64,000 nt of DNA from contig CP141137.1 of the NCBI GenBank assembly GCA_035236585.1, forward strand, positions 13,408,327 through 13,472,326. The letters run 5' to 3'. Both the position numbers and the translations under genes were made by a program. Shown piece by piece: positions 46,791-59,800 of the stretch. Each line of letters begins with the position of its first letter. Position 1 is the first letter of the stretch. This stretch comes from Warburgia ugandensis. Lineage: Eukaryota > Streptophyta > Magnoliopsida > Canellales > Canellaceae. Under the pieces are notes generated by a model that saw only the letters and a program-made list of their open reading frames with translations, did not search any database and was not told the DNA's origin.

Positions 46791-49019
46791 AAGATTAGTG
46801 GAAATCCTATGCTAGTCTTGATTTTGCTATACATGTGAAAGAAAGAAGTTTTTTTTTAGTATTGCAAATCAGAAACTTCTTATTGAAAGAATTTTGAAAA
46901 TGGGTTAATAGGCTCTATGATTACTAAGATAGAAAAGAGGTTATATGATACTCCAATCATTTCCAATCTATGTAGTTAGAGGTGCGAGGTACACCGAGGC
47001 TCAAAGGGTGTGCCTGGAGCCTGGGGCACCTAGGCGTGCGCCAGCATTATCAACCACCCTTCTTTAATCAAAGGCTTAAACTCTTCTAGCATTGTTGCAC
47101 TCATTGTAGACATATCACAAATAACTTCACAAACCACTTGGCCATTATATGAGCACTTTGAGGCATGCCATTGTTGTACATTCTGATGAAAGGATTAGGA
47201 AATAGAAATAAGAAGAAAGAAGAGATAAAAGTGAACACATAAATTGCATTAACATTCTATAAACATTACAACAAACTATATGACAAACCAACATAAAGTC
47301 ATTCTCAACTACAAACACTTTTCTTTTCTCACTTGCTTCACAATTTTAGTGCAAGAATAACAATTGCAGCAAATAGGAACAAAAATTGTGCCCAATAGAT
47401 TAACGTCACACTTCTCTCCAACAACTTCACCTCTACCAACAATGACCTTACATTACATGATTTACGTCAACAACTACACTCCTACATTTTGGATCTCTTA
47501 AACTGCTACAGTCCCATGTTTTGCATGTCTTTTTAGTCTAGTCTCTTGTTCTTCATTGGCCCTAATTTCACGTAGCACTTTATCAACCCAAATTAATGCC
47601 TGACATTTGCAACCAAATAACATCTAAGAACTAAATTAATTACACCTATAGAAGGTTAAGAAACTATCATACATTCAACCACTTTCTACACCTATAGAAT
47701 GACCGTTTTGGATTTGAAGGTGTGTTGGAATCATAGATTACAATGACAAAGAAGAACATGCTTAAAAGATGTGGAGTATTCTATTTTGCATTAAATGAGA
47801 AATTGGAACACATGCCCTTCAATCTCAAAGAAAGAACAATTATGAAATACCCTAGTTTTGAAATTGGGATTCTAGGACTTAGGTTGAATAGAAAATGGAT
47901 GATCAATAGGAAATGAAAGCAGAAATAGGATTTGGGTTTCTAAGCAATCAAAGAAGAAGATGATGAAAAGGAGGAGGAGGAGAAGGAGAAGACAACGACA
48001 AAGGCTGGAATAGAGTTTTGTAGTCAAAACAAAGAATACAAAAGTAGGTTTGTGGGCCCCATTGGTCCATTCCATTAGTTTTATGATAGAGATTTGTTGG
48101 AATTTGATGAGAATTCAAGAGTTGTGGTTGCTCCAGTGAAGAGGTGATAATTGGAGGGGTCAATGTGATTAATTGGGATAGTTGGTGGGGTCTTCATACC
48201 TTTTTCTCCAATTTACTTCGTAATGACATGTTTTGATTTCACCAGTCAGTTTTTAATAGTTTTAATTTCAACATTACCAAGAAAGAGAAGTTTTCAAAAT
48301 CCTGTTTAATATGAAATATATTTTGGTAGTAACTAAGGATTCCTACACCACTTTTGGGACCTTTATGGGATAAAAGTACAAGTAAAACCCTACCATCTCA
48401 ATGATCCATGCCATCTATATCTCATAGTTCATGCTTTAGGTGAGCTGTGTTCTAAAAGCATATGTAGATATTATTAGCGTCTTGTTTTTACTGTCAAGTC
48501 AACAATAAAACTCTCAAGTAATTACAAGCTTAGAATCATTTCATGGTAGAATGGTTTGTTTTATAATTGATGCATAACAAGCTCCTAGAAGTTAGGTGAT
48601 TGGAATCCATTATTTGTTGGATGCATATATCTTCATTTGGAAAATATAGCCGTTAAAATACAAGTGGTGCATTTTTTCCCCTAAATAGCAAGGGGACTAG
48701 GGTTTGAACAATGCAATATGTAGGTAGAACAAGGAATTGGAACCTAACAGCTTACACCCAAGTAGAAATCATATGTAAGTGACGCTAAACCTACCCGACC
48801 TCTACATGTTTGGTTATGCACAGAAGGCACGAATTAGAAAGAAGAAGAGTTTGAGGAAATTATTGATCCTCTTGGTGAAGCAATCCATACAAACTATTCA
48901 AATTTGATACTGAAGAACTAAGCAGCATAGACAAATTGAAATACACCTTGAGAAAACTTCTGACAGAACAGACGAGAACGGGTTACAAAGCATTGGAACC
49001 CACAATGACATATGCAAGT
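46791..49019. other. Non-coding DNA between LINE remnants
   Basis: No gene supported. A GC-rich block at 46976-47045 with AGGTGCGAGG, CACCGAGGC, GCCTGGAGCC and CACCTAGGCGTGCGCC words is a motif that recurs in plant repeat DNA. A minus-strand frame spanning 47040-47160 reads like coding sequence for a short stretch but has no identifiable family. Otherwise AT-rich. Confidence 0.4.
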
Positions 49020-50459
49020 CACTGACCTTCATGAGGGGTACTTTGTATTCACATTCCAAAGCTCAAAGGTCTTATTGCATACCATGGAGCGAGGAAGAAG
49101 CTTGGGTTGGAGAACATGTTTTCCAAAGAACCTATTGGGCATAGTGGACGTCTATTGCTAGTTTGGAGCCATGTATGTAATTTAACAGTGATCAACTACT
49201 CTTGGAGGCATGTGTATTTGAAAATCATAGAAGAAAATGGAGGCTATTGGTTATTCGCATGTTTCTATGGGCATCCGGATGCAAGTAAAAGAAAAGTCTT
49301 GGAAACTAATCAAAGAAATAACCCCAAACCATACTAAACTGTGGCTCTATGCTACAAATTTTAATGAAATCCTACCCCATCATGAGAAGTAGGGAGCAAG
49401 TAGGAGGCCTCAACATCAAATGACTGACTTTTGTTCAATAATACAAGGATCTTGGGTTTAAGGGATAACAATTCACATGGATAAATAAACACTGGGATGC
49501 GAGATCATTCATGAAAGAGAGGTTGGAGAGGGCACTAGCTTTAGATCAATGAAGAACTAAAAATGAACATTTTGAAGTTGTTGTTTAAGGAGACGTAACT
49601 CAGATCACAACCCTCTATTGATTGGTGGAAATATGAATTCTAGAGATGAATATGGAAGAAAAAGTGGATTCCAATTTGAACAGAGATGGAGCAAAGAAGA
49701 GCAATGCATATAATAGAATCAATTAGGAAGGAATCAACTAGCTTTGAGTAGAAGGTGGACCAAAATATATGGAAACTGAAGAACTAGGCAATAAAAAGAA
49801 TAGGGAAGGAGAACAAAAATAAGTTGGAATTAGAGAAGAAGCTAGAAGAATAATAAGAAAATGAAGATATAGGATACCATGAGGAAATTATGAGCATGAA
49901 GAGGAAGAAAGAGATCTACTTGTCAGATGAAGTGAAATGGAAGCAATGGGCTAAAGAAATGTGGTTGGAAGCTGGAAACAGGAATTCTAAATATTTTCAT
50001 GCATGTTCGCCAAGGAAATAAATGAATTGTATCAAAAGGATTGTTGATGAGAGTGGAATCCAGTGGGATGGGGAAGAACACATCCATAAGGCTTTTAGTT
50101 TATAATTTTCTGTGCTTTTCTCCTCTATTTCTGTTCTATGAAATCCTAACTTATTCTCTTATATAAAAAATAGGGTCACAGATTCTATGAGTGAAAGAAA
50201 AATGGAAGCAATGGGCTAAAGAAATGTGGTTGGAAGCTGGAAATAGGATTTCTAAATATTTTCATGCGTGTTCGCCAAGGAAACAAAAGAGCTGTATCAA
50301 AAGGATTGTTGATGAGAGTGGAGTCCAGTGGGATCAGGAATATCACATCCATAAGGCTTTTAGTTTATATTTTCTGTGGTTTTCTCCTCTGTTTCTATTT
50401 TGCAAGATCCTAACTTATTCCCTTGTATCAAGAATAGAGTCACGGATTCTATGAGTGAG
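49020..50459 (+). pseudogene. L1-type LINE fragment (endonuclease to pre-RT)
   Basis: Plus-strand ORF2 fragments, distinct from the minus-strand LINE. GHSGRLLLVWSHVCNLTVIN and WLFACFYGHPDASKRK (49107-49337) match the plant LINE endonuclease; an NFNEILPHHEK-like word at about 49350-49390 continues it. The pre-RT linker WKQWAKEMWLEAGNRISKYF then FHACSPRKQK appears twice because of a tandem duplication. Both element ends are missing. It stops where copy 2 of the large duplication begins (50460-50463). Confidence 0.85.
49930..50459. repeat. ~265 bp tandem duplication at the duplication junction
   Basis: 49930-50194 and 50195-50459 are near-identical LINE segments; both contain AAATGGAAGCAATGGGCTAA and end GATTCTATGAGTGA. 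The second unit stops within a few bases of the start of duplication copy 2. Confidence 0.92.
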
Positions 50460-50462
50460 ATT

Positions 50463-52352
50463 AAGGGCAAGATTAGGATTAGGTCTCAGATGAGATCTGA
50501 TCACATCCAAGTTCAAGTTCAACTATTAGATCTCATAAAAAGCCTAATTGAAGTTAAAATCAAGGATAATAACTCAAAAGAAGTTTGATCAAGTGTAATA
50601 ATCAAGTCTTAGAGGAGATTTGATCATATACAAGCTCAAGTTCAAGGATAAAATCTCAAGGAGGTTTGATCATATGAAGTTCAATGATTAGATTTCAGAA
50701 GAGGTCTGATGAAAGATAAGGACCAAGTGAATAGTCAAAGTCCTACTATTATAAAGGCCCTAGATAGCTCTGCTTGGGTAACTCTCTCTTGGCTCTGCTT
50801 TAATTGTCCACCTCCGAGCATCACACCTTTCATCTCCTTCAAGACATATAGCCATTCAAGTTGCAAGACCTTAGAAAAGGTCTAATCCAAATTCAAGTCT
50901 CGAATCTTGAAGGAGGTCCAATTCAGATTAAAGATCAAGGATCATTTCCTAAGAGGAGGTCTGGTCAAATCCAAATCAAGGATTAAGATCTCAAAGGAGT
51001 CCTGACCAAAGTAAAAATCAAGTATCAAATATGAAAAGAGGTCTAATCAAGAGCAACTATTAGGCCTTATAGAAGATTTGTTCACAACCAAGTTCAAGTT
51101 CAAAGCTCAAATCTCAAAGGAGGTCTAATCAAAGTTAATATCAAGGATCATATCTCAAATGAGGTTTGATCAAAGGTAGGGATTAGGTCTTAGATGGGAT
51201 CTGATTACATCAAAGTTTAAGTTTAATTATTAGATGTCATCAAAGGCCTAATTGAAGTTAAACTCAACGATAAGATTTCAAAAGAAGTCTGATCAAGGGC
51301 AAAAATCAGGTCTTAGCGGAGATTTGATCATATCCAAGTTCAAGTTCAAGGACAAAATCTCAAGGAGGTTTGATCATATGAAGTTCAAGGATTAGATTTT
51401 AGAAGAGGTTTGATGAAGGGACAGGATTAGGTGCACAATCAAAGTCCTACTACTATAAAGCCCCTAGATAATCTGCCTCGATTATCCACCTCTGAGCATT
51501 AGCTTTTATCTTTCCTAAGATATCTAGTCATTCAAGTCACAGGACCTTAGAGAAGGTCTAATCCAAATTCAAGTCTCAGATCTTGAAGGAGGTCCAATCC
51601 AGATTCAAGATCAAGGATCTGGTCCTATGAGGAGGTCTAGTCATATCCAAATCAAGGATCAAGATATCAAAGGAGTCCTAACCAAAGTAAAAATCAAGTA
51701 TCAAATCTCAAGAGAGGTCTAATCAAGGGAAAATATTAGGTCTCATAGAAGATTTAATCTCATCAAAGTTCAAGTTCAAAGTTCAAATCTCAAAGGAGGT
51801 CTGATCAAATTTAATATCAAGGATTAGATCTCAAAAGAGGTCTAATCAAGGGCAAGGATTAAGTCTCAGATGAGATCTTATCACATCCAAGTTTAATTCA
51901 AGGATTAGATCTCATAGAGGGCCTAATTAAAGTTAAAGTCAATGATAAGATCTCAAAATAAATCTAATCAAGGGCAAAATCAGGTCTTAGAGGCAATTTG
52001 GTCAAATCCAAGTTCAAGTTCAAGGATAAAATCTCAAGGAGGTTTGATCATATAAAGTTTAAGGAATAGATTTCAGAAGAGGCCTAATGAAGGTTGAGGA
52101 TAAGTCTTGAAGGATATTTTATCCATCCAATTTCAAGTTCAAGGATCAAATCTCAGAGGATACCCAATCCAAGTTTAAGTTCAAGTCTCACAACTCAAGG
52201 GAGATCTTATTGAAGCCCAAGATCAAGTTTTAGATCTCAAAGGAGATCTGATAGACGCCCATGATCAAGTTTTCGATCTCAAAGGAGATCTAATTGAAGC
52301 CCAAGATCAAATCTCAGAACATAAAGAAGATCTAATCCAAGTGCAAAGTTCC
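50463..52352. repeat. Higher-order tandem repeat with TATA module (copy 2)
   Basis: Counterpart of 12087-13969. Two TATA modules remain, at 50750 and 51454 (704 bp apart), since the unit equivalent to 11690 lies left of the duplication boundary. Confidence 0.8.
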
Positions 52353-52575
52353 AAACCAAGGTGTACTTTGAGTGCTCCTTAGGGCACCTTGTATCAAGCT
52401 AAGGCATACTTTAAGTAGTCTTTAGAGCACCTTGAACCAAGCTGATACATATTTTGAGCACTCATCAGAACACCTCGCATTAAGACAAGGTGTCCTTTGA
52501 AAAATCCTTAGAACACCTTACCTCAAGCCAAGGCATACCTTAAGCAGTCCACAGAGCACATCACATCAAGCTAAG
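52353..52575. repeat. ~48 bp tandem array, left part (copy 2)
   Basis: Counterpart of 13970-14194, with the same GTGTACTTTGAG and AGCACCT(T/C)G words, interrupted by the solo LTR. Confidence 0.85.
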
Positions 52576-55370
52576 TGATGTGAGTTTTATTATTACCACA
52601 AGTGTATGGTTCTATTGGAGTATAGAAGTTACAAATATGGGTAGATCCCATAAGGACTCTTTAATAAATGGAGTTACTTAAAATTTAAGTTAATTTTATT
52701 TTAACCTAGCCAACATTCAAGGAAAGTAAATAACATTAAAATAAGCAACTAAAAGAAAAAGAAACTTTTTTATAATAACATTTTCATTAATAAACTTTAT
52801 TACAAAGGATAGTAAATACAATAACAAAGGAATATAGAAAATAAAGAAACTTCCTGGAAGTGTCCACTGTAAGAGTCCTTAGTTGTATCACTCAATTAGG
52901 CTCTTTACACATTGCATTTTGTTAGGCTTGAATTTTGCTTTACGGCTTTCTTGTTATATCATTCAGCAATTTCCTATACACTTAACTCTCAACCATGCTA
53001 TATGAGATGGAAGGAATCCTTGGCTGCTATAGAAGGGCACAAGGCTTCTCTTCCTTTTCTTTATATTCCCAAATCCCATAGAGAAAAATAAAATAAGGAA
53101 TGGAAAGAGAAGGATGCATGTAAAAGATGAGATGATGAGGCATGGAATGAAAGGTGGATGGAGGGGTGCATGAGATAGAGTTGAAAGAGAGGGGGTTGCT
53201 TGTAAATCAAGGGTGAAAGGTGAGGATCTACAAGGGATAGGATGGAAGGGCTAGGGTGTAATGCATGTAAGAAGGGAAGGATAGATGGTGGTGGGGTGTA
53301 GAAATGCAAGGAAGAGTGAAGTTTTGCAAATAGATCTAGAGGATGATGTGTGGAAGAATTATGAATGCTATATGTGCAAAGGTGGAAGAAAGCAAGGAAT
53401 GTTTGTGCATGGAAGACAAGGAAGGAAGAGGTGCTTAGGTGTAAAACTAATGTAAAAGGAGGTGCATGCTAAATCTAAGGGAGTGGTGAAGATGCAAGGA
53501 TGTGTCAATGGAAGAGAAGGGCGTGTAAATGCAAGGCATGCAAGGAGGAAAGAATATGAAGAAGAAGATGTGAAAAAGAGAGAGGGAAATGGAGATGGAT
53601 GAGCCCCTGCTTCTTCTCCAATGGATTAGAGTGTGGATCTTGAGGGGGCTTTGGTGAGGGTGATCTCTCTCCTTGTGTTTCTCATTAACATGGCTATCAA
53701 GGTCTACGGAAAGGTAAGAGATCCCTTAACATTCTTCTTCACCTCTATTTATAGAGTTTTATGGCGGTAACCCTGAGGATTGGATGGCTAGGATGAAAGG
53801 AAGAGATGGAGTGAAGATGAGAGGAAGATAAGAGAGAAAGGAAGGATGGGGTATGTAATCCTTTGTGGGTGAAGTATGGGACATTGGATGACAATGGGAT
53901 AGAAGGAGATTTGGTTAAGTGGAAGGGAAGGGAATATGCTGGGATGGGAAGGATGATTGGCAAGGAGGGAAAAAGATGAAAAGGAAATGAAGAAAATAAA
54001 GGAAAAAAAGTGGGAAATGGAAAAGGCATGAGATTTAATATGGTTGTATAGGAAGTTTAAGAAAATCTAAAATAAAGATAAACCATTGGATTGAATTAGA
54101 TGGTGGAGATCTTTTCTCCTTATGATTTTATCTTAAATTCTAATAGAGTGGGTAGTGGCTAGGGGTCATAACTCTTCTATGCTTTATTTTTTATTATTGG
54201 ATCATCATTACCTTATCATAAGTGGATGAGATTGAGTTGGAATGTTCTTATTCACAAAGATCTTCTTTGAGGCTTTTTTCTCTCTACCATTGGACTGAAA
54301 TGACTTGGAGTGGATGACCTAGATTCCATTGAGACTTTTGGTTTTTCTTCTTTTTCGCCCAATCCAGCATAAATTTCTTCAGCAATGAGCATTACGGAGG
54401 GTGGGATGTCTATCCCCATGTAAATCATCTTTTTTTCCTTAAAAATATATGGGTAGCCCATTAAAAAATCTGCACCAATGAACTTTGAGTCTAATATTTA
54501 TTAAAGTCTTATCTTTTCATTGTTCATCCTTATTTGGCTTAGTATCCATTGGTTGCTTAGAATGTGCATGAGCAATGATAGATCTTGGCCTTTAAGTGCT
54601 TGAAAAGTAAGATGATTTTTAATTGTAGATTTTCAGTAAATTCTCTCCCTTCTTTTCCTTATTTCTCCACCATTTCTTACTTATTTCTTCTTGTAAGTTA
54701 CGTGGGATTGAGTGACAATTCACCACCTTGCATGAAAAAATTGTGCACTCCCTTAGGTGATCTCCTACTGGGTTGAGCAGGAGAAAGAGTGTAAAGAAGA
54801 AGTCTCACATGGGCCCCAATCTTCTAACTTGTTTTATTTCAAAAAAGCTCTCATTATATGTGATCCCAATGTATGTGATTTGAGGTTCTTTAGAAGCTTT
54901 CCAAAGTAGTGGCTACCTTGCATGCACTCTTGAGAAGTTTTATCACCCCACTTTTGATAAAAACATCTTCTCTTAAATGAGAATTATGCATGGAGAGTTT
55001 CTAATTAGAAGCTTTCCAAAGTAGTGGCTACCTTGCATGCAATCCTCAGAAGTTTTATCACCCCACTTTTGATAAAAACATTTTCTCTTAAATGAGAATT
55101 ATGCATGGAGAGTTTCTAACTGCTTTGATTTGGTAATGACATCCATTTTTATGATGAACTTCTACACTTCATATTTGGCAATAGGCCATGATGTTACTTG
55201 AAAAGTAGTCTTGCTCTTCTTTAGGATAAAATTATCAAATTACCCTTTTTCTCATTTGTACCTTGGACTTGCAAAATATATAATTAACCCTAACTAATGA
55301 TATTTAGAACATTTTAGGCCTAAAACTTGCTAAATATAAAAGTATGTGAGTAATATTTCTATATATAGCA
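52576..55370 (-). mobile_element. Solo LTR inside the tandem array (copy 2)
   Basis: Same TGATGTGA start, CA end and flanks CTAAG/CCAAG as copy 1. It is longer (2,795 bp) because of a ~97 bp stretch near 52899-52996 and ~190 bp near 53935-54130 that copy 1 lacks, plus an internal 115 bp duplication. Confidence 0.75.
54892..55121. repeat. 115 bp tandem duplication, copy 2 only
   Basis: Units start at 54892 and 55007 with AGAAGCTTTCCAAAGTAGTG and end in GGAGAGTTTCTAA. Copy 1 has one unit (from about 16288), so this arose after the large duplication. Confidence 0.9.
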
Positions 55371-55875
55371 CCAAGGTGTACTTTGAGTGTTCCTTAAAAG
55401 AACTTGCATCAAATTGGTGCATACTTTGATTGCTCCTCAGAACAATTTGGGTAATGCTAAGGTATATTTTGAATAGCCCTTAAAGCACCTCAAATAAAGA
55501 ACAAGCATACTTTGAGCATCAGAGCACCTCATATCAAGTTGAGACACAATTTGAGAGGTCCTCCAAGCACCTCACATTAAGCTAAGGCGTACTTTGAGCT
55601 GTCCTCAAAGTACCTCACATCAATCTGAGGTTTTCTTTGAGTGGTTCTTTAAGCACCTTACATCAGTACAAGGCATACTTTGAGCAGTCCTCATAGGACC
55701 TCACATCAAGCCGAGCATGGTTTGAGTGTCCTTAGAGCACCTCACATGAGGTTGAGGTGTGCTTTGAGCAATCGTTAAAGTACCTAGCATCAAGCTAAGG
55801 CATACTTCGGGTAATCTTCAAAGCACCTTGCATCAAGCTGAAGCATACTTTGAGTGGTCCTCAGAGCACCTAGCA
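55371..55875. repeat. ~48 bp tandem array, right part (copy 2)
   Basis: Counterpart of 16676-17050 with extra units at 55371-55505. Confidence 0.85.
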
Positions 55876-56835
55876 AAACCAAAGTTTTGAAGCCCTGGTA
55901 ATCACTAGGAAATCATTAAAGCCATTAAATATTTTAAAATCATCTGGTATTCCAAAAAGCATTGAAAATCTTAGGCCGAATTTTAAAAGACTATCAAGAA
56001 TTTGCAAAGTTTTGAAGATTGTTGACTAAGAAAATCCTTCAATATTGATGAGAGGGTTCACAACATGGATAATTGCCTTAGGAACCAAGGATCTTGACAT
56101 GTAATGACCATTGGGAGTACTAAATATGTGTTCTATTCAACTTTGGCCATCAACAATTAGCATCCTCTTATCCAAAGAGGGGAATCTCAGGACACCAAAT
56201 TTTGACTTGCTTTGATATCACACAGTAAAACTTTATTCCTTGATGATGATTTGTAATATCATATCTAATAATGATATACAATTACTCATGAACCATTCCA
56301 TTTATCTAGGATTCCAAGAGAAAATATTAAAACCATAGAATATTAAGATCATGAAGGATACCAAGTAAGAAAGAAATGACATGGTGTTGCTTGACCAAGA
56401 TCTTATATATGCATCACCTGGATATGTGGCCCTCCTAAACCAAGATGAGACACAATTGCATGGCCTTAGAAGTAATCATGGGACCACACAACTCAAGAGT
56501 CATAACATATGTGCCTCCTTCAAGAAGAGCATGGAAGTCTTTGGACCATGACATGCCTACACGATTAGAAAAGATCTTCATGTGACTTCATGTCTATGGA
56601 CTAGCGTCCCTTAAGATGCAGTTGTATGATAAAAAAAGTAAGGAAGCGCACAGCACGAGGACCCTGGACACTTCTCCCTTCTAAAAGATGATGAAATTAT
56701 CAAGATGATGATGTGTCCATGTAGTCAGATAACTTGAGTCATGCAAGATGTAAGAAGTCATGCTACAATGCCACATTTCATGCAATTACATTACTTTTAT
56801 AGCTAGTTAAAAAAAATATAAATGCTACAATCCGA
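55876..56835. other. Duplicated non-coding DNA with the empty LTR-element site
   Basis: Aligns with 17051-17518 and continues without a break into the equivalent of 25956 onward. ACCAT at 56332-56336 is the unoccupied target corresponding to GCCAT in copy 1. No gene. Confidence 0.85.
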
Positions 56836-56867
56836 TTGGCCATATCCCATAAAAGCCTATATAAAAG
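56836..56867 (+). promoter_or_regulatory. Candidate promoter: inverted CCAAT plus TATA box (copy 2)
   Basis: GATTGGCCA followed by TATATAAAAG (56858-56867), conserved with 26661-26695 although no ORF follows in either copy. Confidence 0.4.
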
Positions 56868-59800
56868 GATATCCTCTAAAAGGAAAAGGGTGCAATTCCT
56901 CACAAGAATGGTGCTTCACTCGTGAAAATATTTCTTTAAGTTTCCATAGCTTAAGAAGGCTAGGAAAACTCTATTAGAAAGTGAAAGAGTGATATATCTT
57001 ACATGGGTAATACTTGAGGGGAGCTAAATTTCAAATTTTATGAAAGAGGAGTCTCTTCTAGAGTATTCATGAAGCATGAGTTCTTTATATTGGTTTTTTG
57101 GTATTCTGGTTTTCTTTCCTTTTTGCAAAGTTAGGTATAATTTATTTCCTTTTCTCTTGAACTTTTTAGTTTTTATTATATTTAGGGTAGTTCACATAGG
57201 GTAGGAATTTAATCATTTTCCTACTTCAAGTATAGTTTCTTACCATCTATTAAAATAGTTTCTTCTTTTACAGTTTTGTAGATTAGAGTTTTCCCTAGAT
57301 GAGTGTGAAGAAAGAGAGGAGCCAAGCTTCCTCCTCCCCTTAAGATCCTTTGAACTTGATTAAGAGCTTTTTCTACTTTATAGTAGGACGGAGTTTTTCA
57401 ACATAAAGCTTAAAGGGTCTCACTCCTAGTTCAGTAGAAATGCCTATTTAAGAAGGCTTGCTTACTTTACATATAAAGAAAGTCCTTTACAACATGTATC
57501 CTTAATTGGTGCTTTCTTCACATCTTGTAAGCATACCAATTGGAGTTAGTATCTAACACATTCCAACCTTCTAACCAAGCTACTAACCTGATCTTTTGAA
57601 CTTATAGGTCTTAGAGCATTCTCTCTAGGTGATGACTTTGAGTTTAGGAATCAAGGAAGGAATTCCTAATTCCACCTATAAAATTTCAATGTATAAGGAC
57701 ACACGATCAAAGGCACGAATCGGTCATAGTGGCCAATGGTGTTTGAAGGACTCTTTTTTATAGGGCTTGCCTATAGATAGGGTGCCCACACCATGCACCC
57801 CTTTTTTGAAATTTTCACCACCTGGAAGAACCAATCATCTGGTGTCCCCACCTATCATATGGGCCCTTCCACTTTGTCTGTCTCCTTATATTAATCTCAA
57901 TGCCATATGCGCCCTTTTTCTATTATTGAGGACATCTGATGACAAAAATCCAATAAGCTCACAGTAGTTGGGGTGGGTTCATAACTTAGTATTGGGATTA
58001 TGATGTGTATATCCATATTACAAAATAAATCCTTGCTCAATAATACACTTTGGGTCTTTGCTATGGCAAGGCCTTTAGAAACTAAGTGGTTGAAGAAATT
58101 TAATGATCAAGGACCACTCTTTCTCTTTCACCATTGTTTTAGAATACTTCTAATAGGACTCTGAAAACAATGCATTTTCAAGATGGCACTTAGATAGATC
58201 TCACTTTTGGATTATTTGACGAGTTCATGTTGTTTAGTTTTATAAAAATTCATGTCAATCCAATGCTTATAGAGTTTAACTTTATATATATGCTCATGAT
58301 TTGGACCCTAAAAAGGCAAAGTCAAAATCATCCAATGATCATGAATTTTGGTTTCTACCAAATCTAAGGTAGGACAAGCATAAGGGATGGATTAGATCAC
58401 AAGAATGTGGAGTCTATCTATTTACCATCTAAAATGGCCTCATATTTTAGCATCCGCAAAGCATTTTCCTTCTTTTAATTTTTTAAGATTGGATGGATTT
58501 GGTTATAAAGTCTCAAATGGATGGAAATTATTTTCCAATGGTTTGTGTAATACTTGCATAGCCTACAATACATTCCATGGAATATGTTCGTTGTCTTATG
58601 AATAGGGCTGCCAACAAATTGGATTTGGTCTCGATACCATCATTTCATATTCTTTCCAATAAATGTCATCAGTTTGATTTTAAATTAGGTAGTTGTTTAG
58701 ATTTTCATAATCCTTCCTAGATCATTCTAGTTAGTTTAGTTTGGATAGTGAATTGTCCACTCTATTTGGTTCTATCATTCACCCTACATGGAGGAGATAA
58801 ATCAAGTATAGGGCTAGAAATTTTTTTATTTTGGCAAGCCCACAAAGTAAGATAGGAGAGCATCAAGCAAACCAAATAAAATCTAGCGCAATAATATAAA
58901 GGAGTCTTGATGAGTGTACATGCTCAAGAGGAGAGAAAGGTTACAAGCCTATTTTTTCTGTAATAACCACAAATTTTTAATTCTGAAAAAAAATGCTTTA
59001 TTGCTTATAATTATAGAAATTTGAAAATTTTAAGAAATTGGAAAATTTAGAGATGAAATTATGAGCGAAAACCTCAATATTTGGAATGTACATGAAAAAT
59101 GGAATCCAATGCCACTAAGAATGCTAAAATCGGAGATTGGAGGAAAAATGGCTAATTATTTTAATTTTTGTATTTAATTGAAATTAACACGAGGGGCAGA
59201 ACAGTAATTTCACATGTGGGGCCTGCAAAATCAAGCTCTGAAATTCATGATAGAACAGGCAATTAATAGGTAGGGTGATGATTACTAGCATTTATTGCTA
59301 GTAACCATATCACCATAAATGTAAAACAGATTTTTAACTAAAAAAACTAAAATTAAAAAAAAAATCATAATAATGGGGGGCTTTAAATACACCTCCCCCA
59401 CCATTAATGCATACCAATTCTCGAACTGCAATGACGCCCCAGCGTGTCATTGGGGACAATTATCACCGATGACCACGACCCATTGCGACCACGACCCACG
59501 GGCGACAGCTATCACTGATAACCTCTCGCACGACGAGTTTTCCCTTTCCTCCAGCCAACTTGATCAAGGTAGGCTATTCTATGTCTCTTCTTTTCCCCAC
59601 TTCTGCCTTGTTATGGGGTTTTCATATTGAGTTATTGTTTTTGTTAACACTAGAAAACGCCGTGGATTGCCCCCAGAACAAGGTGGAAATGGGGAAAAGA
59701 AGAGACAATGAACAATGTGAAACAATGTGAAACAATGAACAAACACATGACTTTTCATGGTGATTCAAAGGTTAGGGATGCCGAAAAATGCAAAAAATAA

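Noticed and set aside
47872-48163. Overlapping minus-strand ORFs with Pro/Ser and Leu runs
   Set aside because: Low-complexity GGA-rich DNA; no motif, no splice or promoter support.
50376-50588. 70-codon ORF spanning the duplication junction
   Set aside because: It is a chance fusion of LINE sequence with the repeat array; no coding evidence.
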